Source: CAYXTW01 sp964452645
GTDB lineage: Bacteria > Zixibacteria > MSB-5A5 > GN15 > PGXB01
Direction of reading: 5' to 3'
Length of the DNA: 64,000 nucleotides
NCBI GenBank assembly: GCA_964452645.1
Contig: CAYVMO010000006.1
Span: 68,565 to 132,564 of the forward strand
The position numbers and the translations under genes were made by a program. Below, in pieces: positions 18,425 through 28,060 of the stretch. The notes beneath the pieces were generated by a model. It was not told the origin of the DNA, searched no databases, and saw nothing but the letters and a program-made list of their open reading frames with translations. Positions within the stretch are counted from its first letter, which is position 1, and the number at the start of each line of letters is the position of its first letter.

Positions 18425-18498
18425 TGGGCCCATCAGGACTCGAACCTGAGACCCGCTGATTATGAGTCAGCTGCTCTAACCAACTGAGCTATGGGCCC
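18425..18498 (-). tRNA. tRNA-Met (anticodon CAT)
   Basis: Cloverleaf of 74 nt without an encoded CCA. The acceptor arm is GGGCCCA/TGGGCCC plus discriminator A, the anticodon stem-loop is GCTGA-CTCATAA-TCAGC, and the T-arm has GGTTCGAGTCC. Anticodon CAT with a normal paired 1-72 position excludes the initiator. It is elongator Met or the Ile tRNA whose C34 is modified to lysidine; the bases alone do not settle which. Confidence 0.92.
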
Positions 18499-18516
18499 AA
18501 ATAGTTAAAGTCTTAT

Positions 18517-18545
18517 ATTATAACATCAAACTTTTTAACCGTCAA
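18517..18545 (-). promoter_or_regulatory. Promoter of the tRNA-Met/tRNA-Val unit
   Basis: Near-consensus sigma70 promoter on the minus strand: TTGACG (18545-18540), a 17-base spacer, TATAAT (18522-18517). Transcription would start about 12 bases before tRNA-Met. Confidence 0.85.
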
Positions 18546-18685
18546 GCTCTTTATTTTTTTAACAATAAAATAATTTGCCCGGTTCCGCGTTATTCTGTAT
18601 TAAAATTTAAACTACAAGCCCCACAATAAATTAGGATATTAATCTCCTGAATCCAGACGTTGCGAAGGAATACTCAATAATTCTG

Positions 18686-18714
18686 TTTACAAGCGATAAT
18701 CAATCTCGTATATT
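18686..18714 (+). promoter_or_regulatory. Candidate promoter of the SBBP-repeat protein gene
   Basis: TTTACA, a 17-base spacer and TATATT, placing a start near 18721 and a leader of ~60 bases before the ATG at 18784. The -10 TATATT matches those of other secreted-protein genes in the window. Confidence 0.5.
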
Positions 18715-18783
18715 TCCGGCAGTCTTAGGATATATTATGTGAGAGAAAGATAAGTATCCATATATTCTCTGAGGGAGCGTGCT

Positions 18784-21700
18784 ATGAAAAAAATATATAG
18801 CATCTTTAAGACTCTTGGGCTTATTGTTGCATTTTCATTAATTCTATTAAACCCTTTATTTTCCGAGACATCGCCGCAAGTCACGGTCATGCGAAATATA
18901 ACCTCCATGCCGTTGACGTTTACGGAAAATTGTGGTCAATGGGATAGTCAGGTTTTGTATCGTGCTGACGCCGGGCGTGCCGTTGCCTGGTTTACTACCG
19001 GCGGTGTAACCTATCAATTTACCCGGCCGCTTGACGGGCAAAATATTTTTGACCCGTCCGTGCCGAATATGGATCCTGAACCAATTGAAATCAAATATGA
19101 ACAAATGACGCTAAAGGCCAGATTCGAGAATGCTAATTCAAATCCGAACATTGTCAGCCAAAAGCAGCTTGATTATAAGTGTAATTATTTTCTCGGAAAT
19201 GATCCGGCAAAGTGGCATACCAACGTTCCCAATTTCGAATCCATAACCTATCAAGATATTTATCCCGGTATCGATTTAAAATATTTCGGTAACACCCAAC
19301 GGATGGAGTATGATTTTGTTGTTTCCCCGGGGGCGGACCCCTCGCAGATTTGCGTGCATTATAAGGGCGCGAAATCATTATCGGTCGATAATAATGGCCA
19401 ACTGGCCGTCGAAACCGAATGGGGCACGGTCACCGAACATAGACCGGTCGTCTATCAGTCGACAGGCGCCGAGCGTCTACCTCTATCTGGTGAGTACGTT
19501 ATTTTGGGTGAAAACAGCTTCGGGTTTAAACTGACCGGCGAATACAAATCCGAATTAGCGCTGGTAATTGACCCGGTTGTTTCATTCAGTACTTATCTGG
19601 GAGGATCAGGATCCGATTACGGTTATTGTGTTGCCGTGGATGATGCGGCCAGTGCCTATATTGCCGGCGCAACTTTTTCGACGACTGATTTTCCGCATAC
19701 ATCAGGTGCCTATGATACGTTAGGGGATGCCGGCTATGGAGATATTTTTGTTACCAAATTCTCACCGGTCGGCAATTCTCTTATGTACAGTACATTCGTC
19801 GGCGGAAGCGAATACGAGTCGGCATTCGATATGGATTTAGGCAGCGACGGTTCGGCTTATTTTACCGGATATACTAGTTCTAACGACTTTCCGACCACGC
19901 CCGGTGCAATCGATGGCGTTTACAATACGAGCAACGATATTTTTGCTATCAGATTATCGCCGTCCGGAGACAGCCTTATTTACGGGACTTATTTTGGCGG
20001 ATCTAATACTGATTACGGCTTTGGCATCGCGGTTAGCAGTGATGGTGATGCGGTATTGACCGGATATACCACTAGTAGTACTGATTTTCCGCTTGTTAAT
20101 GCATACGACAATAGCTTTAATGGAGGCAGCGATATATATGTTGCGAAACTTAATCCTGCCGGTGATTCGGTAATATTCAGTACCATTTTGGGGGGAAGTG
20201 ATAACGATTACGCTTGTGATATCTCCATAAACGATCTTAACATTATCGATTTGGTTGGATATACATTTTCCTCCAATTTTCCTACTGTGAATCCTTATGA
20301 CAATACGTCTGATGCCACTGACGGTGATGCCTTTGTCACCCGGTTTTCCGCGGCCTGTGATACGGTTTTATACAGCACATATTTAGGCAATGCCGGCTCC
20401 TATGATTACGGATTTAAAGTAAATAAGTTCAGACCGGGAATTAACGATAATCGTTATATCTATGTTGCCGGATATACATATAATTATTCTGGCTCTGCAT
20501 TCCCTACCACTCCGGATGCATACGATCGAACTCCAAATGGGTATAATGATATTTTTATCGCAATACTGGCACCTTCAATAGGGGGAAGCGGATCGCTTGT
20601 CTATAGTACACTTTATGGCGGCTCAGGCGATGATATGGGGTTTGGGATTGGTGTCGACGAAAATGGCAACATCAGTTTTGGCGGTGATACTTACTCCACC
20701 AATCTTCCCATGGCCAACAGCATTTACAATGCCAATAGCGGCAACGGTGATGGTTTTGTCGCCAAATTCACGCCCGGATTGGGTCCCGGAAACAGCCTTA
20801 TTTTCAGCACCTATTTTGGAGGCACCGGTTCCGAATCGACGCGAGATATGGTCTTTGATAAAAATAATAATGCTTATTTGGTACTTTATACTAGTTCCAC
20901 TAATATCCCGGCTATTAATGCCTATGATAATACAGCCAGTACACCCTCCGATGCCTTTCTGGCCAAATTCGGAGTCTTTTCGGCTGACCATACCGATATT
21001 GCCGTCGGAACAAGCAACGGTAATTACAGCTCAATGAGTGTGACATACAGCGGTGAAACCGTCGCTCCGACAGGTAATATCTATTATCGTTTGGGCGGGG
21101 ATGTTTCTTACACTTCGGGTGCTTTCATACCTGGCAGCGGGACATTTACATTTAATTTCCAGGCCGGATGGACAGCGACGCGGGCGCTGGAATATTATCT
21201 TGAGTTACATAGTGGATCATACACAGAATATGTTGGCGGTGCGGTCAAACCGATGGTTTACGCGCCACTACTTACAAATGTTCAGGCTCGGAGACCCGAC
21301 ACAACCGAGGCGCGGCGTTTTAAGATGGTCGGGGTGCCGATTGCATTGGCCGGCGACAGCGCTTGTTCCTCGGTATTCGCCGATGATCTGGGCGGTGGAT
21401 ATAAATCGAACTGGCGCCTGGCCAATTATAATACCGAAACTCACAATTATGCTGAGTATCCCGGTTCGGCGCCGGTAAAGCCCGGGCAGGGCTATTGGCT
21501 GATTACAAAAGAGGCGGCAAAATATGGTGCCCCCGGTCGAGCTGTCCAGCCTAATAGAATCTATAATTCGCAATATTATTATGAAGTACGCCTTGATTCC
21601 GGCTGGAATTTACTGGCTAATCCGTTTCCATTCAACGTCGGCCTTACCGAGATTCTTCTTGAATATAATGGCACCATAATCAGTGGGTTGCCCGACTCAC

Positions 21701-22605
21701 TGTTGGACCCACAGGCCTACTGGTATTCCGGAACCGGTTATGTCAGTATTTTCACGATTCCCGGCTGGGACGGATTTTTTGTAAACGTAAAGAAACACAA
21801 CGTCAAAGCGTTGTTCCCTTACCATAGAGCGGGTGCGACCAAGAAGGTTTTGCCTATGGCGATTTCGTATCCGCGCGAGACCGGTTCTTCCGATTGGCAG
21901 GTGCAATTCGGGATGAAGGCGGGGGATTATATCGATGACGGTAACTTGGTCGGCGTTCGCAGGGATGCCCTGGAGGGGCTCGACCAGTACGATTATGGTG
22001 AACCGCCGCCGCCTCCGGGAGGCCCATCCCTGGCGCTCAAATCAACTGAGACTGATGCATATTTAAAAAGATGTGATTTCCGCCCGCCATTCAACGACGG
22101 TGCCGAGTGGTATTTTATATTTACGAAAATTCAGGGCCGGGTACTGAGTGTCAGCGGCATCGAAGAAATACCGGACAATATGATTGCCTGGTTAATATTG
22201 GATGACGGCTCGAAGATAATGCTCGAAGACGGAAGCGTAATTAATTTGACCGATAGCGTAGAATCGGCACATCTTCTGATAGGAACAGGAGAATATCTGG
22301 ACAGCAAAGGTACTCCCGCGTTGCCTGTGGAGTTTGTGCTGAAGCAGAACTATCCCAATCCATTCAACGCCACGACACGTATTCAATTCACGCTGCCCCA
22401 CGCCGGCCCGGTCCGGCTGGAAGTATTTAATATGCTGGGACAACGCGTCTCCACACTTATAAATAAGGAAATGCCCGCCGGATACTATACTTTCGAATGG
22501 AACGGCCGGGACGGATTCGGCAATAATGTGGCCAGTGGTATGTACTTATATAAAATTAATGCAGGAGATTATACCGATAGCAAGAAGATGATTTTACTTA
22601 AATAA
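18784..22605 (+). CDS. Large secreted SBBP beta-propeller protein with C-terminal sorting-type domain
   Basis: A 1273-residue exported protein with a signal peptide and a strong ribosome-binding site (GAGGGAG). Residues ~35-260 form the conserved head that precedes SBBP repeats (TENCGQWDSQVLYRA...). From ~265 to 725 there are about eight SBBP-type units ending in motifs such as FSTYLGGSGSDYGYCVAVD, each an expected propeller blade. A beta-rich region follows, and residues ~1176-1273 are a FlgD-like/type IX-style tail (NYPNPFNATTRIQF... GMYLYKINAG). The tail suggests outer-membrane export or surface attachment; substrate or partner unknown. It is monocistronic. Confidence 0.88.
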   Translation: MKKIYSIFKTLGLIVAFSLILLNPLFSETSPQVTVMRNITSMPLTFTENCGQWDSQVLYRADAGRAVAWFTTGGVTYQFTRPLDGQNIFDPSVPNMDPEPIEIKYEQMTLKARFENANSNPNIVSQKQLDYKCNYFLGNDPAKWHTNVPNFESITYQDIYPGIDLKYFGNTQRMEYDFVVSPGADPSQICVHYKGAKSLSVDNNGQLAVETEWGTVTEHRPVVYQSTGAERLPLSGEYVILGENSFGFKLTGEYKSELALVIDPVVSFSTYLGGSGSDYGYCVAVDDAASAYIAGATFSTTDFPHTSGAYDTLGDAGYGDIFVTKFSPVGNSLMYSTFVGGSEYESAFDMDLGSDGSAYFTGYTSSNDFPTTPGAIDGVYNTSNDIFAIRLSPSGDSLIYGTYFGGSNTDYGFGIAVSSDGDAVLTGYTTSSTDFPLVNAYDNSFNGGSDIYVAKLNPAGDSVIFSTILGGSDNDYACDISINDLNIIDLVGYTFSSNFPTVNPYDNTSDATDGDAFVTRFSAACDTVLYSTYLGNAGSYDYGFKVNKFRPGINDNRYIYVAGYTYNYSGSAFPTTPDAYDRTPNGYNDIFIAILAPSIGGSGSLVYSTLYGGSGDDMGFGIGVDENGNISFGGDTYSTNLPMANSIYNANSGNGDGFVAKFTPGLGPGNSLIFSTYFGGTGSESTRDMVFDKNNNAYLVLYTSSTNIPAINAYDNTASTPSDAFLAKFGVFSADHTDIAVGTSNGNYSSMSVTYSGETVAPTGNIYYRLGGDVSYTSGAFIPGSGTFTFNFQAGWTATRALEYYLELHSGSYTEYVGGAVKPMVYAPLLTNVQARRPDTTEARRFKMVGVPIALAGDSACSSVFADDLGGGYKSNWRLANYNTETHNYAEYPGSAPVKPGQGYWLITKEAAKYGAPGRAVQPNRIYNSQYYYEVRLDSGWNLLANPFPFNVGLTEILLEYNGTIISGLPDSLLDPQAYWYSGTGYVSIFTIPGWDGFFVNVKKHNVKALFPYHRAGATKKVLPMAISYPRETGSSDWQVQFGMKAGDYIDDGNLVGVRRDALEGLDQYDYGEPPPPPGGPSLALKSTETDAYLKRCDFRPPFNDGAEWYFIFTKIQGRVLSVSGIEEIPDNMIAWLILDDGSKIMLEDGSVINLTDSVESAHLLIGTGEYLDSKGTPALPVEFVLKQNYPNPFNATTRIQFTLPHAGPVRLEVFNMLGQRVSTLINKEMPAGYYTFEWNGRDGFGNNVASGMYLYKINAGDYTDSKKMILLK

Positions 22606-22764
22606 TGAATTTAATAACGAAATCTCAATTGTATTGCTGCAAAAAAGAGCCTTGCGGATATTTATGATTCACTGAATTTTTCGTTGTTTCCGAAATAATA
22701 ACGTCTCTACATTATCGGTCAATCTGATCGATGTGAAGCTATTATGGACGGCGGCAATTAATCC

Positions 22765-22792
22765 TTGACAATAAAAGATAAGTAGGTATATT
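22765..22792 (+). promoter_or_regulatory. Promoter of the beta-helix/dockerin gene
   Basis: TTGACA (consensus -35), a 16-base spacer, TATATT. A start near 22799 gives a leader of ~59 bases before the ATG at 22858. The same hexamers and spacing precede both C10 peptidase genes. Confidence 0.7.
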
Positions 22793-22857
22793 TTCTTTTA
22801 GATGGACACCATGTTCCACATCTGGAAAGAGAATAGAAATATCTATGGAGGATTATC

Positions 22858-24069
22858 ATGAAGAGGCTCGCAGAATTCTCAATTTCATTGGGATTTATTA
22901 TATTATTCCCCGTTCTTTTATCAGCCAATACAATCTTTGTCCCCGATGACTCGGCGACCATCCAGGCCGGTATCAACGGTGCTTTTGAAGGCGATACAGT
23001 CCTGGTTCGGCCGGGCATCTATTACGGTGCGGGCAACATCGGGCTTGATTTCAATGGGAAAAATATCGCGGTCGTCGGTGAAGCCGGTTCCGCCTCAACC
23101 GTTATCGACGGTCAATATGGTTACCCTGGTTACGACCGCGGTTTTTATCTTCACAGCGGTGAGAATGCGACGTCAATAATCGACGGTTTTTCATTCTATA
23201 ATTGCGTCCCTTCCCTGCCTGGCGGGGGCGGCGGCGGTATTTGCTGCGAAGGCGCCTCACCACAAATAAAAAACTGCTATTTCCAGCAGTGCAGCGGCTA
23301 TATCGGTGGCGGTATCGGGTGTTTTAACGGCGCTTCACCCATGATAACGAATTGCACTTTTATCGGCAATGGCATGGCATTCGGCGGCGCCGTGGGAGCA
23401 AATTCAGCCTCGCCGATACTCGAAAGCTGCCTTATTGTCAAAAATGTGGTCGCCTTCGGGGGCGGTGGTGTTGCCGGTTTTCTTTCATATATTCAATGTA
23501 ACAATATTACTTTTTCAGGCAACTATTGTGGCGAAGCCGGAACGGGAGGAACCGTGCATTGCGACAACTCGGCTATCGAACTGACCGACTGCATTATAAC
23601 CTTCGGGCCGGCGGGCGAGCCGGTTTCGCTGGTCGATACGTCTATCGCCTACATGAGCTGCTGCGACGTCTATGGCAACGCCGACGGTGACTGGGTCGGC
23701 GATATCGCCGGTCAATCCGGGGAAAACGGGAATTTTTCGGTCAACCCGCTTTTCTGCGACACGCTCGGTTACGGTGATTATCGTCTGGCCGCAAATTCAC
23801 CCTGCCTGCCCGATTATAACGATTGCGGAGTCCTGATCGGCGCCTACGGTGCCGGGTGCTATACTCGAATTTGCGGTGACATAAACGGCGATTATATAAT
23901 CGACATCTTCGATATAACCCACCTGATTTTTTACTTATACATGGATGGTCTGCAGCCGGTCGATATTCAAATGGCTGATGTCAACGGCGACGGGGCGCTC
24001 AACATTTTTGATATATCTTATCTTATATCATACCTCTACCTCGGCGGTCCGGCACCCAATTGCCCGTAA
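22858..24069 (+). CDS. Secreted right-handed beta-helix protein with dockerin-like C-terminus
   Basis: A 403-residue exported protein; signal peptide at residues 1-22, RBS GGAGG 8 bases upstream. The N-terminal IFVPDDSATIQAGINGAFEGDTVLVRPGIYY is the standard opening of periplasmic parallel beta-helix (PbH1/pectate-lyase-like) proteins, followed by Gly- and Cys-rich turns. Residues ~340-403 hold two calcium-loop repeats (CGDINGDYIIDIFDITHLI and ADVNGDGALNIFDISYLI) and the end GGPAPNCP, a dockerin-like module shared by four other proteins here. A carbohydrate or adhesion role is possible; there is no catalytic evidence. Confidence 0.88.
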   Translation: MKRLAEFSISLGFIILFPVLLSANTIFVPDDSATIQAGINGAFEGDTVLVRPGIYYGAGNIGLDFNGKNIAVVGEAGSASTVIDGQYGYPGYDRGFYLHSGENATSIIDGFSFYNCVPSLPGGGGGGICCEGASPQIKNCYFQQCSGYIGGGIGCFNGASPMITNCTFIGNGMAFGGAVGANSASPILESCLIVKNVVAFGGGGVAGFLSYIQCNNITFSGNYCGEAGTGGTVHCDNSAIELTDCIITFGPAGEPVSLVDTSIAYMSCCDVYGNADGDWVGDIAGQSGENGNFSVNPLFCDTLGYGDYRLAANSPCLPDYNDCGVLIGAYGAGCYTRICGDINGDYIIDIFDITHLIFYLYMDGLQPVDIQMADVNGDGALNIFDISYLISYLYLGGPAPNCP

Positions 24070-24198
24070 AAAACCGAATTTTCTGCCTTTCTCAATCCAT
24101 AAAAAAGGCTTATGAGTTGACAGAGTCTTTTGTTTTTGTAAATTAGGCAAAAACATAATTTGCCCGGATGGGTGTTCTATTATGAAAGGTAACGTGGA

Positions 24199-24672
24199 AT
24201 GAAAGAAACCGGAAAAGTCTTGAAAAAACTCGAATATGGAGTCTATCTGGTCAGTACCGGAAAAGGTCATAGCGGCAACGCTTTTACGGCCAGCTGGATC
24301 ACGCAGGTAAGCTCAGAACCGCCGATGGTCGCCATTGCCGTTAAGAGCTCGCATCAGTCCGCCAAAATTATCAAAGAGCACGGAGCCTTTGTCGTCAATC
24401 TCCTCAAAGACAAATGGGTCGATGTCGCTAAAACGTATTATGGTCCGGCCGAGTCCGGCTATGAAAAGCTCAAACATTCATTCATACAAGATTCGCCCGC
24501 GACCGGCACGCCGATTTTCGAGGGTGTCCCCGGCTATCTCGATTGCGTCGTGGTCGAGACGGTTCCGGCAGGCAATCATACGATATTTATCGGTGAAGTC
24601 AAAGCCGCCCAATTGAACGACGACATCCCTATCCTGACCACGACCAACAGCAAACTGCGTTACGCGGGTTGA
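24199..24672 (+). CDS. Flavin reductase-like FMN-binding protein
   Basis: A 157-residue flavin reductase-domain protein, split-barrel fold. The pattern YGVYLVSTGKGHSGNAFTASWITQVSSEPPMVAIAVKSSHQSAKII matches the FMN-binding half of the family, followed by FVVNLLKD and an FIGEVKAAQL strand. These act as NAD(P)H:flavin reductases or as flavin- or haem-binding partners of oxygenases or rubredoxin; which one is not visible. No signal peptide. A single gene facing the M16 peptidase gene. Confidence 0.88.
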   Translation: MKETGKVLKKLEYGVYLVSTGKGHSGNAFTASWITQVSSEPPMVAIAVKSSHQSAKIIKEHGAFVVNLLKDKWVDVAKTYYGPAESGYEKLKHSFIQDSPATGTPIFEGVPGYLDCVVVETVPAGNHTIFIGEVKAAQLNDDIPILTTTNSKLRYAG

Positions 24673-24759
24673 GATAATTAATTCGACCGGGGAGTCTGAG
24701 TGATCCACCGCCTGCTGTGCGTTGGTGAATTTAAATAGTACCGACGCCCTTACAATCCC

Positions 24760-24782
24760 ACCCCCCGCCGCTTGCGGCGCGG
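24760..24782. repeat. GC-rich perfect hairpin between convergent genes
   Basis: CGCCGC and GCGGCG face each other across two bases, embedded in CCCACCCCC...GGGACG. It lies between the convergent flavin reductase and M16 peptidase genes. Without a T-run on either strand it is better read as a REP-like element or a factor-aided terminator. Confidence 0.35.
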
Positions 24783-24854
24783 GACGCACATATATTTGCC
24801 CTCGCTCCGAACCGACCGGGCACGCATACTTGGCGGCTCAAAGCTTTTATTTGC

Positions 24855-27800
24855 CTAATACCCGAAAACCTCATTAAGTGTCAGGTATTTTACGTCTCCA
24901 TATTTCGCCAGCACTTTTTTATCGAGCTTGGCGCGATCACCAAGGACAAGAATAGTATATTTTTTGTTTTTAAAGTGCTTATCGTGAAAAGCTTCGACAT
25001 CGGCCATAGCAAGACCGGGAACACCTTCGTAGACGTCTTTCCGAATATCATGATTGTTACCCATTTCTTTGGCATGTTCATAGTTAAAAAGAACGTCCGA
25101 TTTGGTAATCCGCTCGGCTTGTATCTGTTTGATAATGGCATCCTTCGAAGCATCAAGCAGCACTTCCGATTCCGGCATATTTTCAAGCAGGTCGGTCATG
25201 CCGGCCATCGCTTCCGGCAATTTATCCGCTTGAGTCCCTATGTACGACCGAATATAATGCGCCTTATCCTCTTTATCCGGCGTCGAATAGCTGGCCCAGG
25301 TCGAGTAGGCCAGCGCTTTGGCCTCGCGCAGCGTCTGGAAAATAATCGAGCACATGCCGCCACCGTAATACTCATTGAATAATCTCCGAAGCGCAGCGTT
25401 ATGGCTGTTATATGGTTCGTCTTTGGAAAGCATCATAATTTCAGCCTGCTTCATATCATAATCGACAACATAGACCTGATTTTTTTTCATCGGTAACTGC
25501 TCGAATACAACCGGCTTCGGAATAAGATTGAACTTATCGGGCACGTTATGATATTTATTCAATGAAGCGATCAGACTATTTTTATCGGCCGGACCATAGT
25601 ACAGTATACGATGTTCATATCCGCTTAGACTTTTTACGATATCGATCAATTCCTCCGGCGTCAGCGAATTAAGCTCTGCTTCGGAGAGAATATTCGTGTA
25701 CGGCGACTTGGGTCCGTACATACCATAATTCACCATCGCGTCACGGAGGATGCGCCGTTTCGATTTTTTATTATCTTCACGCCTTTTTAAAATATCCTTA
25801 ACGAGATTTTGCAAAGCTTCTTTATTGGGTTGGGCATCGGAAAGAAGTTCTTCCAACAACGGCAGACCTTTTTCAAAATTTTCAGCCAGGCCGGAAAGCG
25901 ATATCCAGATTTGGTCATCGGAACTGGATACCGAGAAAGAGCAGCCGACCTTATAAAACTCCTCTTTCAATTGTACCGGGGTGAATTTCGATGTACCGAG
26001 ATAGCTGAGATAGTTTAGGGCGATTCCCAGCCGTCTGTCGTTATTTGTGCCCATATCCAAAAGATAATAAAGACGGAATAGCTCGTTTTCGTCATTGGCC
26101 TTATACAAAACCGGGATATTGTTCTTGATATTAAATCTTTCAATATCTTTGTCGTAATCCAAAAAGGCCGGTGAAATTTCCGGGGCTTTTTCTGCCATAA
26201 TATTGGCCGCGAATTTCGAGCGGACATCGCGATTAAGCTCGACCGGCGTGATTTCAGGCTTTTCAATCTTCATAACATTGTTGTCAACGCCGACCCGTTT
26301 ATAAACAACGACATAATTGTCACCGTAATTTTTATTGGCGAAATTGACAATATCCTGTTTACTGATTTTCGAAAGGCGGTTGATTTTGTTGACGTAATCT
26401 TCCCACCTGGTATCGTTGATAAAGGCATCGACCAGAGCCGCATCGCGCGCCCAGTTACTTTCGTAATGTTTTATCTGCCGCAATTTCAAATCATTGATAA
26501 TCGCCGGCAACAGCCAATCGGGGAAATCGCCTTTTTTCAAAGATGCAATCTGATCCAGAAGCAAATCTTTGACTTGCTCCAGCGTTTGACCTTCTTTGGG
26601 ACGACCGCGCAGGACATGCACCGAATAGTCCTTCATAATATCCGGATATGAATCGGCGCTGAGGACTTTCTGGCTCTGGTTGAGACGCAGGTCGATCAGT
26701 CCGGCATAGCTATTGTTGAGTATCATATCTATCAATTCCAGCATGTCGGCATCATGGCTGTTGGCGCCGCCAAAACGGAAACCGAGCTCCACGCTTTCGG
26801 CTTCGGGTCCGACCACTTCTTTGACAATCGGGCGCTCGATAGGATCCTCCCGGGGCGGGACATAAGCGGGAACATCTTTGGCAGGCCACGAACCGAAAGT
26901 GCTGTCAATCATTCTAATGACCTGATCGGGATTAAAATCGCCGGAGAGACAGATAGCCATGTTGTTCGGAACGTAATAGGTTTTGCGATAATCGATGAGT
27001 TTTTGAAGGGACGGATTTTTCAAATGTTCGATTTTGCCCAATGTAGTCTGGGTGCCGTACTGATGTTTTTGAAAGAGACCGGAATATAAAGCTTCCTCGA
27101 CTTTGTCTCGATCATTGTCCAGGCTCCTGTTTTTCTCTTCATAAACCGCCTCCAGTTCTGTATGAAAAAGCCGCATGACCGGGTCCTTGAATCTTTCAGC
27201 TTCGATTTGAAGCCACTTATCTGTTTGATTGGAAGGGATATTATTAATATAAACCGTTTGTTCTACCGAGGTGTAAGCGTTGGTTCCTTCGGCCCCGATA
27301 GCACCGAGCATTTTGTCATATTCGTTGGGGATGGCGTATTTGGCGGCGACACCGGAAATACTGTCGATCTGATGATACAGTTTTTTTCTTTCGGTCGAAT
27401 CGGTCGTTTTAAAACGCTTCTCATAAAGGGCGATTATTTTATCGAGTTCGACTCGTTCCTTAGGATAATCGAGACTTCCGAATTCATTGGTTCCCTTAAA
27501 AAGCATGTGCTCCAGATAATGCGCCAGACCGGTGGTACTGGCCGGGTCATACTTAGACCCGACCTTGACCGGGATGGCCGTCTGGATGCGCGGTTCGTCT
27601 TTGTAGATAGTCATATAAACCGTTAGTCCATTATCGAGATGGTATATCCGGGCGTCAAGCGGATCCCCCGCGACTTTTTCGTATGTGTATTTTCCATGAG
27701 TGACTCGCGACGTTTTGGAGCAGCCCAAAACGAAGAGCAGTATCAGGAAAATCATGATTATTATCAATCCTGAGATAAAATGTCGCATGAATGTCTTCAT
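24855..27800 (-). CDS. M16-family zinc metallopeptidase, lipoprotein
   Basis: Two-repeat insulinase/pitrilysin-type peptidase of 981 residues. The ATG at 27800 is preferred over the TTG at 27806 because GGAG lies 9 bases from it. The N-terminus is a lipoprotein signal (LLFVLGC, lipidated Cys27). The inverted zinc motif HYLEH (His94, Glu97, His98) in GLAHYLEHMLFKGT is intact, with the downstream Glu-rich VYEEKNRSLDN segment. The C-terminal half is the usual inactive repeat. It probably degrades peptides in the periplasm or at the outer membrane. Confidence 0.93.
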   Translation of the reverse strand: MKTFMRHFISGLIIIMIFLILLFVLGCSKTSRVTHGKYTYEKVAGDPLDARIYHLDNGLTVYMTIYKDEPRIQTAIPVKVGSKYDPASTTGLAHYLEHMLFKGTNEFGSLDYPKERVELDKIIALYEKRFKTTDSTERKKLYHQIDSISGVAAKYAIPNEYDKMLGAIGAEGTNAYTSVEQTVYINNIPSNQTDKWLQIEAERFKDPVMRLFHTELEAVYEEKNRSLDNDRDKVEEALYSGLFQKHQYGTQTTLGKIEHLKNPSLQKLIDYRKTYYVPNNMAICLSGDFNPDQVIRMIDSTFGSWPAKDVPAYVPPREDPIERPIVKEVVGPEAESVELGFRFGGANSHDADMLELIDMILNNSYAGLIDLRLNQSQKVLSADSYPDIMKDYSVHVLRGRPKEGQTLEQVKDLLLDQIASLKKGDFPDWLLPAIINDLKLRQIKHYESNWARDAALVDAFINDTRWEDYVNKINRLSKISKQDIVNFANKNYGDNYVVVYKRVGVDNNVMKIEKPEITPVELNRDVRSKFAANIMAEKAPEISPAFLDYDKDIERFNIKNNIPVLYKANDENELFRLYYLLDMGTNNDRRLGIALNYLSYLGTSKFTPVQLKEEFYKVGCSFSVSSSDDQIWISLSGLAENFEKGLPLLEELLSDAQPNKEALQNLVKDILKRREDNKKSKRRILRDAMVNYGMYGPKSPYTNILSEAELNSLTPEELIDIVKSLSGYEHRILYYGPADKNSLIASLNKYHNVPDKFNLIPKPVVFEQLPMKKNQVYVVDYDMKQAEIMMLSKDEPYNSHNAALRRLFNEYYGGGMCSIIFQTLREAKALAYSTWASYSTPDKEDKAHYIRSYIGTQADKLPEAMAGMTDLLENMPESEVLLDASKDAIIKQIQAERITKSDVLFNYEHAKEMGNNHDIRKDVYEGVPGLAMADVEAFHDKHFKNKKYTILVLGDRAKLDKKVLAKYGDVKYLTLNEVFGY

Positions 27801-28014
27801 TTTCAATATCTCCTTTAATTAAGATCATTTGCCTAATTGTTACGATTTTTATTCATTGGTCCGGAAGATTTTGACAGGTAGTGTATTCTGGAATGTCATT
27901 CTTCAAATCTGGCAAATAATGGCAGAATTGTCAATAGCCGAGTTAATGAATTGTCGGTTATCGTTTTAACAAATTTGGTATTAAAAGGGCAATCAACTTT
28001 TACCTGTAATGAAA

Positions 28015-28043
28015 TTGACAGACTCGACAATTATCGCTATATA
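28015..28043 (+). promoter_or_regulatory. Promoter of the endonuclease V homologue
   Basis: TTGACA, a 17-base spacer and TATATA (part of TATATAAT). The predicted start near 28050 is only ~11-17 bases before the first ATGs, leaving no room for a normal ribosome-binding site. Confidence 0.6.
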
Positions 28044-28060
28044 TAATCGGATTGATTTTT

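Noticed and set aside
28052..28060. TTG at 28052 as the start of the endonuclease V homologue
   Set aside because: It lies essentially at the predicted transcription start and has no ribosome-binding site; the ATGs at 28061 and 28067 are better.
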